A stretch of 64,000 nucleotides of DNA from Amyloporia xantha (GCA_036971615.1 JAYKKR010000001.1:1178001-1242000), one strand, 5' to 3'; shown: positions 1-11,944, counted from the first letter of the stretch. Program-made: numbers and translations. Notes: generated by a model not told the origin, from the sequence alone.

Positions 1-34
1 TCCTCCTCACATTGTCTCCAACTCTCTCTTGCAG

Positions 35-1411
35 CGGCATCACTTCCTCCAGTTATCACCTGATAATCCTCAGGAATATCTCTGCTGGCCTGATTCATCC
101 GATGCACAATACAGTGCACTGGATCTCCTCGAGCATCTCCCTCGGCCCATAGATGATGACGAGCCTGTCACGTATCCCGTACAGTATACATCAGATGATG
201 AGCATGCCTATGCTCATGTCGCCGTGTCTCCTGATGACAGAGGCGTCAGGCTGGTATTTGAATGGGATGAGAGGGATGGGTGGAAGTACCACAATGCGGC
301 CTTGATGCCGTTCCCACCGGGTAGTCGTTCCGCTGTCCAGCCCGTTCTCGAACGGTTCGGAGACGAACAGTCTACAGTGCCAGCAGGACGCGTTACCAGT
401 AATGGGGACGAGAGCAATCGTAAAGGCAACGAGGACGATGATTATTGGAACGCGTACGGTTCGCAGGAAGACGATGCATTTTCTGGTGACGGGCAATACG
501 CGGTGGCGAAGGACACGGAAGCAGGGACGGAAGATGCCTACTGGGCCCGATACGCATCAGTACACGGTAAGCCGTTCATCTCTCTAGTCAAGAGCTTCGT
601 CTTATACATCTACCTTATGATAACTGCGGCGAATATCCTCCAGTTTTTGCTATTGGGCGCGTCCTATACCAGCTCATGAGTTTTCTGATTACTGTTTATT
701 GGCTTCTTTCTTCTTGAATTTTTGGGCGTGGACGAAAACAAACTAACCCTTTTGTTTTCCCCAGGGAGTGCAGATTCAACGCAGCCGTCTCCCCCTCCTC
801 AGCCTAAGCGCAAGCTTCACGTGGGGCATTCACCCTTGGGGAACGGAACGCACTCACCCAACCCACTTCCGGTTGCCGTCCGTGCAAGCTCATATGAGTC
901 ATACGAGGACGCTCTTCCGATCCCTCCGTCCGCCATTATACGCCCTAGTCTTCACTCGAAGTGGGATCCTGCCTCACCCCGAGCGTTGGCACAGCGGCTT
1001 GCGTCTGTCTTGACCCGCCAGAGCCCATCACCGAGTCCTATACCTATTCCAGACGAAGCCGGATTTGGCTCATCGGATGATGCATCACCTACTGTGGGGG
1101 GCAGCAATGGTAGCTTGGACTCGGAGATACTGGCCAGATCTCGCATTCGAGATATGGCCGATGAAGGACCGCTGGTGGACTCATCGGAACAAGATCTTGA
1201 ACTCGTTCGCGCGATGACAGAGGGATCGGATCGGTCAGAGACAGCTTTACCTACTGACGACGAGGACGTGGATATTGAGGCATTACGGGAGAGTATCAGA
1301 GGAACATGGAAGCTGTGGTCAGGGAGGCGGAGACTGACCACGATGGAGTTTTTCGAGCATGACGCTCGATTATTCTTAGAAGTTGCTCGGGAAGTCATCG
1401 GGAGCTCATAG
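35..1411 (+). CDS. Hypothetical acidic/Ser-Pro-rich protein, 3' part of gene
   Basis: Two exons are seen: 35-566, opening right after a polypyrimidine tract and acceptor at 31-34, and 765-1411. They join across a 198-nt GT-AG intron with a branch-like aactaac and keep frame (phase 1). The beginning lies outside the window, so this is a 5'-truncated view of about 390 residues. The visible N-terminal half has a folded-looking segment (FEWDERDGWKYHN); the rest is acidic and Ser/Pro-rich, then a helical C-terminus rich in Glu and Arg ending EVAREVIGSS. I do not recognise a domain and give no function. Confidence 0.7.
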
Positions 1412-1687
1412 GCCCTTGCGACTGTCGCAGGCCCACACACCATTTGTAATACTGATGTATCGTATATTTAGGGTCGCTCTTGCTCTGAAATATACCATTT
1501 TCTGGATTCCATTGTATCTAGCATTCACATGTCATGCTGCTGACGAGATACTTGCAATCATTGTAACCTAAAACCAAGCGCTGCTTGTCCTTTGTGCCTT
1601 GTCCTGAACGCCTCAGATCCTCTTCTTTGTACTATTTGCACAAACTGTTGCGCCAGTTCGTATATTTTGCACCGTAGCCGGGAGGCT

Positions 1688-3741
1688 ATGGGTGATGTCA
1701 ACGAAGCTTCCGCTACCGACCTGGCGACTTGGTGAGACGTCGTTCGGCGCTTTTACGGCTGACGCGCATTCAAGTTATCATTGACACTTTCTATCTCGAT
1801 TCTATAGGGAACGGCTTCTCGATGACCAGACCGGTGAGGCAACGATGCTCCCCCAACTTCCTTTTTAATTTGCGCTCACCGATCTTCGCAAGCTCTTTTC
1901 CGGAAGACGGTGGCGAGGAATGCTGAACTCGAGGCACGGGTCGAGGAGCTCGAGAGGGAGCTCTCTGTCTGGAAGGCTGCTCTGAAGACCGCAGACGAGG
2001 ACAAGAAGACACTGAACAAAAACATCTTCAAGCTCGAGCGCAGTATAGGCTCTTTGCGGGTAAGTGCCAATTTGTGGCACCGAAAGGCTGACCATTCATT
2101 AGACATGTAGGAGGACAATCCGCTGATCCTGTGTCTTATTGATGGAGATGGCAACATATTCTCCTCCGAGCTCCTCTCCATGGGAAGGGCTGGGGGCCGT
2201 CAAGCTGCATGCTTCTTACGAAAGGCCTCACGGATCACCTCACGAGCATTGATTCTCCCGACGCGGCGCTACCAGGGCGTGGCCAACTGTGGCTCACCAT
2301 CTATTGTAACAAAAGCGGGCTACTGGAGACGCTGATACAAAACAATGTTTGCAACGCGGAGCAATTTGAATCATTTCATACTCGGATTTAATCAAGCGTC
2401 GCCTTTGTTCTCAATTGTTGATGTCGGGATCGGCAAGGAAGCTGCAGATTCCAAGCTCAAAGGTGTGTAATCTGTCAATCGTGAATATGCTTATGATATA
2501 TACTTGGGCTTCAGAATGTCTTAGGGTCTTCACGCGCTTTCCGCAAACGTCGAAAGTCTTCTTCGGAGGTGAGTCCTGCAATGGCTCCAAAGTCCAGCGG
2601 AGGGAGGTTGATCATGACCACCAGGCGCACATGACAATGGATACACCTCTACTCTCACTTACCTTCAAAACGAAGGCCTCCTTGACAAAGTAATTCTCCT
2701 TCGAGGCTACAAAGATCTTGCATACGAAATCAAAGGCCTAGAGTTGCCCCACATCGAAATAGAAGGGCTTTTCATGACAAAGAGGCTCTACAACCATTCC
2801 TCAAGAAAGACCGCACCCAACCCCAACCAGACTGCCCCCACGATACAGCCGCATGATTTCGAGAAGTTCCGTAACAAAGCCCCGACTCCATCGAGTCGCG
2901 AGAGTACCAGCCCTACGAAAAAGCCGAGACAACTCGACCCAGATCAGGTTCGCCCATGTTTGGTGTCTGCTCTGATTCCTCTCTCATAATCATTGCTATA
3001 GCCACTTCACAAACGTCAGCTACTTCTAATTCTTGCAGCGTGTTCTGACTGACGATTCAACCAGAGAGACCTCCGCCCTGCAACTTCTACTACCTTGCCG
3101 ACTGCAAACAGGGGACGAACTGCCGATTTGCACATGACTACGTGCTCTTACCCAGTCAACTCGCAGAACTTCGTGAAGCTGCGCAGAAATGGCCGTGTCC
3201 AGCTGTGAACAGAGGTGCCCCTTTCGTATGTCTGTTCGTGTCCTAGCAGTGATTTATACTTTTGGGGCGATTGTAGGACAACGTTGTCACCTTGGAGATA
3301 ACTGTATCATGGGCCATACTTGCCCCAAAGGCGCTCGCTGTTCTTTTGCAAAGCAGGGGAAGTGCAAATTTCTCTCCAGTGAGTAGTAATTCATTTGGTG
3401 TGCAATCTGGGATGTTCTGAGAAATTCGCGCAATAGAAAATGCACATGGCAAGCCGGACTCACACTATGACGGAAACTCACAAAACGGTTCGTCACCAAG
3501 CACCAAAGCCACCAGTCCCTTGCCGGGAATATCTGAGCTTCACCTGTCGCCGTTGGCTAGCCCGGCTGCAAGTTATAGATCAAACCTCGACGCAGGAGGG
3601 CCTTCGTCGTATGGTAAGAACTCTGAGTTCGTCGCACTCTGACCTGACCAACGCGAAGTCGTAGCAACGCACATGCCAAATCACAATAATAGCTGGACGC
3701 CGTCTTACAACGCTACTACCTTCTTCCAAGGGCAACACTGA
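1688..3741 (+). CDS. CCCH zinc-finger protein with DUF7923-type domain (contains two frame breaks)
   Basis: The start MGDVNEASATDLATW leads through short exons (1688-1731, 1808-1833, 1893-2059, 2111-2462) into a coiled coil (about residues 30-75, RNAELEARVEELERELSVWK). A domain follows with the signatures LILCLIDGDGNIF, LGFNQASPLFSIVDV and FTRFPQTSKVFFGG, which I know from the fungal CCCH family carrying DUF7923. The C-terminus has CCCH-like clusters: CX7CX5CX3H (CNFYYLADCKQGTNCRFAH), CX8CX5CX3H, and a shorter Cys pair, then a Ser/Pro tail ending at TGA 3739-3741. Such proteins are presumed RNA-binding. The conserved reading frame changes near 2205-2210 and returns near 2371-2381, with a TGA in the intervening original frame, so as read the gene is broken or the assembly has indels. 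Some splice sites near 3000-3290 are tentative. Confidence 0.8.
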
Positions 3742-4124
3742 TGTATTTAGTCGATTTATCATGAGACATTATCGATATCCGCTCATCGCGCCGTTGTTCT
3801 CCGCATTGCCTATGTAAACCGTATACTCAATCGTTCATTATCGTTGGTTAATAAACCCAGTGGCATCGCTCGTTCTATTCAAATGAGCTTGACCTGGCTT
3901 GCACATTTTCTTGTATTTACTATATCACTGTTTGTTTGACGGCGTTGCCAGTGCATTCGAATCGAGAGTTGGAAATTTGCCTTTCCTCTTGTAAGTCAGA
4001 TGCATGTGGCCACAAACGCGGTCACGTGGTTGCGTGAGCTATTAACTGCCATGAGTGTAGGCGCGCGACGACACTTCGTCTGTCTACGTCCCATTGGCTC
4101 TGTGGATCCTTTCTCATCTTCGAC
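3742..4124. other. Intergenic, no gene seen
   Basis: AT-rich spacer between two genes on the same strand; it should hold the 3' UTR of the CCCH gene and the promoter of the SRA gene. No ORF of coding character, tRNA or repeat was seen. Confidence 0.6.
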
Positions 4125-5574
4125 ATGGACTATGAAGAACAGTGTCAAAAGAACAGGGAACGCAATAGGGCACTCTTACAGTCGTTAGGTCTTGGTGGTG
4201 CTTTTAGTTTTCTGCCACCGCAGGCAGAGAAGAAACCGCGAGCACCTAGGAAACGAAAGGCATCTGTTCTGGGAAACTCTAGTGCGAGTGAAGAGCCGCA
4301 GAAGAACGCGCGCATAGAGGACACTGGAGGAGTCGGAGAGGACGATAATACATTGCGTAGAAGCGGAAGGACTCGGGGGAAGAAGATAGATTACGCTGGC
4401 GACAACATTGGCCGTGGCAACCTTCCCCTCGTCAGCAATGCAGCTCGTTTGAAAGAGATGCAAAAAGAACCTAGGAGTGGATCCAGAAGAACACACGACC
4501 CGTCTGTTCTATGTTCCTTTCAACCAATTTCTGCACTAACAACTAAGCAGGAAGACTTTTGGTGCCATTCCTGGCATTTCGGTGGGCACTTGGTGGCTCA
4601 GCAGGTACAGAAACATCACAAATGCATCATTACGTAGGCTGATGTTTAGTATTACTCACTGAAGGCAGGAATGTAGCGCGGACGCAGTCCACGCGTAAGC
4701 CATGACACTCTCACTGGTAACTCTCGTTAACATATTCTTCTGAAGACCTTGGGTTGCAGGAATTGCTGGCGGTCCAGATGGTGCTTATTCTGTTGCTTTA
4801 TCTGGTGGTTACGAAGACGATGTGGATTGCGGTGAAGCGTTGTAAGTACTATTTGAACTGTCCTCCGTTCAATTTTGACTCAATCTTGCTCTTCAGTACC
4901 TACACGGGCGCAGGTACGTCAGGCGGTATCTGCAAGCCAAGCGTTCCTTATAGCTTGGTCATTTGACAGGCGGGCGTGATTTGAAGGGAACCAAAAATGC
5001 ACCAAAGAATGTACGCACCACTTCTCTGGCTGCTGGATCAAAAATCTGATCTTGAATTTAAAGCTTCGCACCGCTCCGCAGAGTTGTGATCAATCGTTCG
5101 AAAATCGTCTAAACAAGGCACTGGAGGTCAGTCCCCATTTATGTATATGCATTGTATTCTTCCTCATCCTGTCTATGGACTCCAGAAATCGTGCCAGACG
5201 AAGAATCCTATTCGTGTAATTCGCGGCTACAAATTGAAGTCGCCCTACGCCCCTCCCGAAGGCTACCGTTATGATGGACTTTACACTGTCGAGAAGGTGG
5301 GCAGCATATTTGCTGAATCGTTGCATTTGTTAACCGGATGTCAGGCTTGGATGGAGGAGGGCCTGAACCCCAAACGCTGGAAGGTCTGCAAATTTGCTTT
5401 CAAGGTATGTATCTTGATGTCCAACCTCAGTATCTCTGACATAATATCGAGCAATAGCGACTAGCAGGGCAGGCACCATTGCAATTGAGTGACTGTGACT
5501 CGAAGGATGCTGACCGTGAGGACGACCAGGAGAGTAGCGGCCCCACGGAGGGTTCTCTCTCAGGCTCCGAATGA
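4125..5574 (+). CDS. SRA-YDG domain protein (UHRF1-like methyl-CpG reader)
   Basis: Exon 1 (from 4125) gives a basic, Lys-rich N-terminus (MDYEEQCQKNRERNRAL...) with an NLS-like KKPRAPRKRK. After several short introns the spliced frame gives a complete SRA-YDG domain: FGAIPGISVGTWW, ECSADAVHAPWVAGIAGG, GAYSVALSGGYEDDVDCGEA, FTYTGAGGRDLKGTKNAPKN, QSFENRLNKALE, IRVIRGYKLKSPYAPPEGYR and YDGLYTVEKAWMEEGLNPKR. The C-terminus is acidic and ends at TGA 5572-5574. In the known family this fold flips out and binds hemi-methylated CpG in the nucleus. No RING, PHD or Tudor domain is present, so it is a stand-alone SRA protein of a type found in fungi. It may act in DNA-methylation maintenance or transposon silencing (inference). 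Convergent with Sec9. Confidence 0.9.
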
Positions 5575-6008
5575 GCAGGTTCTTGTGATGGAGATAATTT
5601 TGCTAAATCGCGCCGGTCATTAAAGGAACAGGGATCTACCGTAGGAATCTGGACGGCGACGAGCTTATGCGCAGTGACAGGATCTCTCAGCTTGTGGATT
5701 TATAGGTCATACTATACTTTTTTGTTATTTTATTAATACGCTGTCGTGCTCTCAATACGGTTGTTCTCTTGCTTTATGTAAATTCGAAGATCGTTTCTGA
5801 TATATATCTTGAAATATGACTTGCCCCAAAAGTCGTGATATCCGTTGCATCGGTAGTTGCATCGACCGTTGAAAGTCGCCTCTGCTCATATCCGAGCCAC
5901 TAAAAGTGTATGGAGAGACCGTCCATTGTAGAGAAAGCTGCAGAACTAATACACAAGAGGTATCAAGAGATGAACACCATAATCCGAAACCATGCGACCA
6001 GAAGAAAA
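5575..6008. other. Intergenic between convergent genes
   Basis: 3' flanks of the SRA gene and, on the other strand, of Sec9. AT-rich, with poly-T tracts around 5718-5735 that suit 3'-end formation. No gene seen. Confidence 0.6.
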
Positions 6009-7213
6009 CTACTTGATCCTGTTGAGCTACAATTGGTAGTCAGAAACCATTCATACGCCTGTGAAAGAACAGCTTACCTTCTGGGTGTTTCCTGAATAGA
6101 GCATTGTCCAGCGAGTCTGCCTTATCAGTAATCCTCGAAATACGCTCGTTCTCTACATCGATCTCCTGTCCCATCGCAGTGCCGAGAGCTTTCAAGTTCT
6201 TGGTGATATTGGATATCTCATCCAAATTATCATCCAGTTCATCCTCAAGCTCGTCATCGGAACCAGTAGCATCAAACTGGTACCGCTTCCTCTGCTCCTT
6301 TCTCGCGTTTAAATCCGCAGCAGTTCTATTGAACCGCCCACTCCCACCAACGCTCTCCTCGCCCTGGCGACCGTACGTCGCTGCACGACCTAGTCGCTCC
6401 TGAGTCTGCCTAATGTCGCCCATTGCCTTCTCGCGCTCATCACGTTCTTCTTCATAGCGCTGCTGGATCTTGGCTTCCTGTGCGGCGCGCTTGGAGTCCT
6501 TGTTGAATGTGATTACGGGACGGAAGATGGATCGGTTGAGCTGTTTCAGCTCATCGGTTTTGTCTTCGGCGCGCAGAGAATAGCCCTTCGATACATCAAG
6601 GTGACGTTCGGTATTGGCCAATTTCTCTGAGGCCCATGAGATGAGTATGCAACGACTGGAAGGTAAGCATGAACGTACCTGATTGACTACCAAGTTTATC
6701 AATAGTTCCCCTTGCAGTCTCCTCTGCTTCTCGAGCCAGTCGAAGAGCATTCCGAGTAGATGCCAGACTTTCTTGCTTCGTATACTTGATCTGTTGCTTG
6801 ATCCCCTCGATATCTTCCTCGTTCTCCTCACCAGGAGCAGGGTCGTTTGCGGGAGCAGCTCCATCATTGAAAAATCTCCCCGAGCCAGCCTTTTCCCGGT
6901 TTAAACCTGAAAAGAGCTCGCTGCGATCTTTGTCGATGTTGCCCTGACCACGGCTGTAGACGTCGCCTACAGCATCCTTCTTGGCGTACCTGTCCCCGTA
7001 ACTATTGGTAGTGGGAGGAGGCGGTACATTTGGAGCATTGTAAGGATCACCGTCACGACTTGGGACATAGGTGCTGGCACTCGACCGAGAATATGCAGGA
7101 GGGTTCGGAGACGAGTTATAGCTGCCACGCGATTTGAGTAGATCATCACGAGCGGGTTGCTCTGATGCAACAGGCGGAATGAGCGGCTTGTCTTTACGTT
7201 TGAAGAAAGACAT
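6009..7213 (-). CDS. SEC9: Sec9/SNAP-25 family t-SNARE
   Basis: The start MSFFKRKDKPLIPP at 7213 leads into about 120 disordered, Pro/Ser/Tyr-rich residues. The first Qb SNARE helix follows (EDIEGIKQQIKYTKQESLAS to EKLANTERHLDVSKGYS, interrupted by an intron near 6632-6680). A linker precedes the second Qc SNARE helix (DDELEDELDDNLDEISNITK...LKALGTAMGQEIDVENERI). The expected C-terminal exon (LNRIK, stop at 6009) is joined by a 51-nt intron (6027-6077) with a clear ctgac branch site. No palmitoylated Cys cluster separates the helices, as in yeast Sec9. It acts with a syntaxin and an R-SNARE in exocytosis at the plasma membrane. The frame shifts by one base near 6094-6106: before it the reading is SLDN, after it the expected end LYSGNTQKLNRIK lies in the next frame. 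Confidence 0.9.
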
Positions 7214-7502
7214 TACAACGAGTGAAGAGCGGAGGTAACGAGATGAGTGGCTGTCCCTCCTATGGACGACTGGAGGTTTATGTAGTACAGCCTTGTATAG
7301 CACCGATCACGTGTATTGATGGTCGGCGACCATCATGATGGACACTTCAGGCAGTATTTGGCAAGTGTAGTATACGGACTTATTTATGGCAAGCTATACG
7401 CGGATACCTATGAATTGCGATCGCAATGTAGTAGCAGTCTCGACAAGAGAATGCGTAACAAATCCGGTAATACGATGGATAGAAAGGACTATACAGAGAA
7501 GC

Positions 7503-9944
7503 TTAGGTCTTGGTCCGCTTTCGTTGGCCGGTTGTAATATCCTTGCTCTTCTTGCCTATCACAGTGACTCCTTTGCCACTCTTCACTACGCTCTTCATCG
7601 CCGCTTCCTTCTGCTTCTTGATACCCCCGATCCTCTTTGTGTTTGCAAACTTGTCGACGCTCTTTTCGAGTACGTCGCGAGCTTTCTTTTTTGTCTTTTT
7701 CTGCTTGTTCCTCAGGGCACGCTTCTCTGTAGGTGTGAGCTCGCTCCGTGCGCGCAAGTCGCTGGCAGATGGCGGTGCAAACACCTCTTCAGGTGCTAAC
7801 ATGGAAGATGATGACATAGTTGTAGGGAGCGCAGATTCCATAGTTGCTGCTGCGACATTCGCGACCGTAGAGATCGAAGCCTTTGGCTATGTAGCAAATT
7901 GTTAGACATGCTTTGAATGACACAGAGGAGAGAAAGACGTACTGCTTTGGGAGTAAAATGCGCATTGCACAGCGCATCCAATTTGCCGGAAATGAGCTCC
8001 CAGAGCTTCTCAATCTCCTGGTGTTCATTCTTGAGCTTGCCATCCCTATCCTCACCAGCAACACCACCTGTCTGCGCCGCAGTGTACTCGTCCTCGTAGA
8101 TCTCGGCAAGCGATTGCTTCGACTTGCTATCCTGCAACTCAAAGAGCCGAGAGGGTAGGAACGGTTTGTCATCTAGCGCCCGCTTCCTCACAACATCGTC
8201 GAACTGGCTTTCTAGGATCCTGCTCTTGATTCGCTCCTCGAGAGTCTGGACCGTCTCTTCTGTGATAACAGGCACGGACTTCATCACTCTCTCGAATTCT
8301 AAGTCTTCCTTCTAAGAGGGAGTTCTGCGGTCGCGTGCGGGAGGTCGCCTCGCCCATGAGCGTCCAATCCTTTTTTGCAACATTCTGTGCCTCTAGTGCT
8401 GCTATTTCCTCTCGAAGAGCGAGCATCCTCTTTTCGTACGCTGAAAGGTCTAGTACAGGACGTTATTAATGTTGTCAGTCTAAGCCTACTATTAAGCTTA
8501 CCTGGTTTTGCTTCTTGCTCTTCAGCATATAAGTCGTCCTTGAAACGCTCCATCGTTTTTTGACCACCATCTTCGTCTTCGCTAATATTCTCGTCATCGA
8601 AATCCTCTTCTTCATCCTCTTCGCTCGTCGCTTCTTCGTCTTCCTCGCTGCCTTCGATAGACATAATCTCGCCATACTCATCCTCCTCGTATCCATCCTC
8701 ACCTTCATCATCTTCATCATCCTCTTCGTAAAGCCCAGACGTTGGGAGATTCTTCCCCTTCGCCTTGATGTTCTTCACCCGTACCTCCTCGTGAAATCGA
8801 ACTTTCCCAGGTGAGGAGTCAGCGTTCTTGTCGGCACGAGCTTTGCCCTTGCCTTTCGATCCTACCGCTTTTGGTGGCGGGTCGAAGAAGTCCTTGTAGA
8901 ATGGCTCTAAAGCTGTCCTTAGTGGACACTATCGTCAATACAGTGAAGACACCCACCATTCTCGCCTTCGAGGTCCTCTTCGTCAAATGCAGTGGCATTG
9001 TCATCAATCGGGGCGTACAGATCCACCTCTTCGTCGCCGTCTTCATCTTCATCACTGTCGTCCTGACTCAGCTTTCCCTTCGAGACCGCTCTAGCTTCCG
9101 CCTCCTCAGTCTCAGCATTGAATGCAGCTAAATCGAAGAAACCATCGTCCAGTTCGGGGTGGCTGCTAGCTTTCCGCTTGAACTTGAACTTCAGTTTTCC
9201 ACCGTTCAATATTGAAGGCCTGTCAAGGTCGACACCATCCTCGTCGTCGTCCTCTTCATCTGATGGGTCGCGCAGTCCAATCACACCTTCTCCCAGATCT
9301 TCCCCCTCGACATCATCATCGTCGCCGTCGTCCGATTCTTCCTCGTATTCCTCACTCTCCTCCGAGTCCCCGTCCTCTGTATCGTCTTCGCTGCCGACTT
9401 GGCTATCCTCGTCGCTGTCCATCTCAATGCCCTCCATATCTTCATCTCCATCCTGAATACCCTCTCCTTGCTCCTCGTCGTCCTCATCGTCGCCGCCATC
9501 GAGTGCATATTGCAGGACGCTGCACACATTCTTTGCCCTAAGCTCCAGCTGTGCCCAAATCTGGTCATCACTCATACCATCAACGAAAAGCTCGGCAAGA
9601 GGGGTTTCCTGTAACGCCGGCCCATCATGGACCGGGCTCGGACTTCGCTTACGCTTGCTGCTCTGCGAACGAGTTTGAGGGGCGAGTGTAGGTGAGATGG
9701 ACGAGAGAAGCTCTGCGACATGTTCTCGTGATTGAGCCTCAGACCTAAGAGCTGGATAGTGACACGTCAGTATGGATGCCGTTAACAGGGCGATGAACTT
9801 ACCAAGATCGTAAATGTATTTGGCTGCATTCAGCGCAGCTGACTGAAGTTCGTTGCTCCCGGTAGCAAGAACTTCCGGTTGTTCATCGAGAAGCGTTGAA
9901 AGCGTTTGCAATTCATTGGGCAGAGTGATGTCTTCTGCCTCCAT
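7503..9944 (-). CDS. MPP10: U3 small nucleolar ribonucleoprotein Mpp10
   Basis: The start MEAEDITLPNELQTL is at 9944. The protein has the Mpp10 layout: an N-terminal helical region (VDGMSDDQIWAQLELRAKN), very long Asp/Glu tracts, the conserved YKDFFDPPPK segment, a second acidic block, RFKDDLYAEEQE, then LSAYEKRMLALREEIAALE, and the conserved core DKPFLPSRLFELQDSKSKQS with EIYEDEYTAAQ. It ends in a Lys-rich tail (TPTEKRALRNKQKKTKKKA). Mpp10 joins Imp3 and Imp4 in the SSU processome and is needed for 18S pre-rRNA cleavage in the nucleolus. Several short introns are present. A one-base frame change at about 8306-8316 separates NSLLE from EDLEFERVMKSVPV, which in the family form one continuous segment. 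Confidence 0.93.
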
Positions 9945-10862
9945 TATGAGAGGAGTGACAGGATTGAATGAGCAGGAGCAGGGCGAGCGGTCGCTGCCTG
10001 CTAAATTTCGCTGCCAGATTGGGACAGACTATTTGTGCTTGTTGGTCAACGGCCTCCTCCCACTACGCCAGATCCCACGATCAGATCTCATCGTAAACAC
10101 AGATCGTTGCGATCGCATGTTCAGGTCTGGCCTGAACCAGATTATATATCCTGCCGACCTGTTACACTTTGTATATCCTAGATAAACTGTACGAATTATT
10201 TTCATCTCTGAGAAGTGCTTCGTGTGGACTTGCGGCATCTGCTTGTACTAGAGTGGCTTCCGCTTGCAAAACCACTCCATCGAAGATGCGCTCTTGATTG
10301 AATCATCATTGGCATGCAAGTACATATATGTCAATGGTGTCCACAATCCCTCTTCATGTTATGCAGAGGGAATATACGTAACATCTTTCACTAGTGGTTA
10401 ACAGCTTGCTAATACTATTTGCGAGACGACTAATTTTGATGATTTCAGCATGATTTCAGCGAGAAAAAGGCTGTTAAATGAGCATGGTTAGTTTTGAGTA
10501 CTGTCCTTACAACAGATCTCGTCAACACTAGCTATTTCTGGAGGCATTCAGTCAAGCTCTATCATACTAGGCAGTGTGGTGAAAGATTAACGGGCACCTT
10601 CATGTCCCCAAGGTTTGAATATATTTGAGATCTTTCCGATAAATAATCTATGCTACACATGCTATCGTTCAACAGTGCTAAACCGAGCTAAGACCCCTCG
10701 CTGACCCCTCAAAAGTATTTTTCAATATGCAGTGCATCAAGGGGTCGCACGAAGATGTTGCATCTTCCAGACATAACACAGGGCCCAGGCCTAGACGTAA
10801 AATAGGAGCAGCTAGTCTCGTTCCCACGACCTCCTGGAGGATGGGCTTCGCGCACACCCTCC
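9945..10862. other. Intergenic, no gene seen
   Basis: Upstream flank of MPP10 followed by AT-rich DNA. No ORF with coding character, no tRNA boxes and no conserved splice pattern were found. Confidence 0.55.
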
Positions 10863-11375
10863 AGAAGGTCTGGTGCATTTCGTGCTCGGCATGTAGATAT
10901 GTGACAATCAGTCACATCACGTGCACTTGACTAATGGGCAACTTGTAAGATGGTCCCGGCAAACGCAGGCTTTGCGTCCTTTGTGCATCCTGGTTGTTAC
11001 TACATTGACGGTATTCGATCCATTTGTGCTTCTTCTCATGTCTGCGATGCCTTTTACAAGATAATTGTGTACCGCTTGGTGAAAACATTTCAGCTATGGC
11101 TGTTAGGTCGGAAGATGCCGAAGAATATTCATATGTAGGATGTGCAGCTTGATTCCACTGTAACTGGATATTCTGTTGTCAGGGTAAACTCGAAATCCAT
11201 AGCGAGCACCGCCCTGGGGCAAAAATCAGTTCACTTTTATGCAGCAACCGCAGAGAATACCGTCATATAGATGTGTATGAGTCAATACAAATGACCGGTA
11301 TATCACGTGAACTGAGCTCGGCAACCCTCGGTGTCACATATCTACATCCCGAGGACGAAATGCACCAGACGTTCT
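10863..11375. mobile_element. 513-bp terminal-inverted-repeat element (MITE-like)
   Basis: The ends are 44-bp inverted repeats, 10863-10906 and 11332-11375, with three mismatches. Each reads AGAASGTCTGGTGCATTTCG outward-in and continues through ATGTAGATATGTGACA. The interior has no ORF of coding character, so it looks non-autonomous. No clear target-site duplication was found. The terminal 17-mer GAACGTCTGGTGCATTT recurs at 43740-43756. Confidence 0.65.
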
Positions 11376-11534
11376 ACAGGGCTCTCTGCACCCCCCTCCC
11401 GTGAGAAATTTTCAGGAACTTCAGATTCGTTCAGATTCATCCATCACTAAATTCGGATCCAGCTGTGGCGGTGGCTGACCGAGCGAGCGCAGCGAGGGGG
11501 GGGTGTGTGCAGAGGAGCCCTGTTGAACGTCTGG
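11365..11534. repeat. 170-bp inverted-repeat element overlapping the TIR element
   Basis: The arms are 11365-11397 and about 11494-11534. Both begin CCAGACGTTC and continue ACAGGGCTC, TCTGCA and a C-run (the right arm read on the reverse strand), differing by one substitution and short indels. It shares its left end with the right end of the neighbouring 513-bp element, so the two may be nested or members of one family. Confidence 0.55.
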
Positions 11535-11944
11535 GTTCGAGACTAAGGAGCAGCAGCATGAACACGCCGACAAGAAGCGCCGGTTGCCAAACACAGAACA
11601 ATGCGGGCGCTTACGGCATTGTCCGACAACCGACCTCGTTACTGCCTCTTGTCCACTTGGGAAGCTCTAGTTGTTGTCCGCCCATTGTTCTCTGGGAATT
11701 GTTTGTTTTCAATTTTGACGGCAATGGAAGGAGGCAGTCATGAATCAGCCGATATAAGACTCCTTTCACTCGTACATCCCAGCCCATCCACCTCCGTCTC
11801 TCGTATTTCTTGTAGCTCTGGGAGCAGCTGGCCAGGCGCAAACACTCTTTCACGATAACGAAAATATAGTCCGTGTTATAGTCATTCATTACCTAGCTGG
11901 TCTACCCCTTTTCAAACATCTCTTCTACATCAATACAAGTCACC
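11535..11944. promoter_or_regulatory. Upstream region of the SUR7-like gene
   Basis: Leads to an ATG in good context (CACCATG at 11941-11947). The last 100 bases are pyrimidine-rich, which is usual just upstream of fungal genes. No defined site was recognised. Confidence 0.4.

Noticed and set aside
8560..9542. Several plus-strand ORFs rich in Ser, Leu or Arg
   Set aside because: They are antisense shadows of the Asp/Glu tracts of MPP10.
11525..11545. B-box-like GTTCGAGAC, possible tRNA
   Set aside because: No T-stem or acceptor pairing around it.
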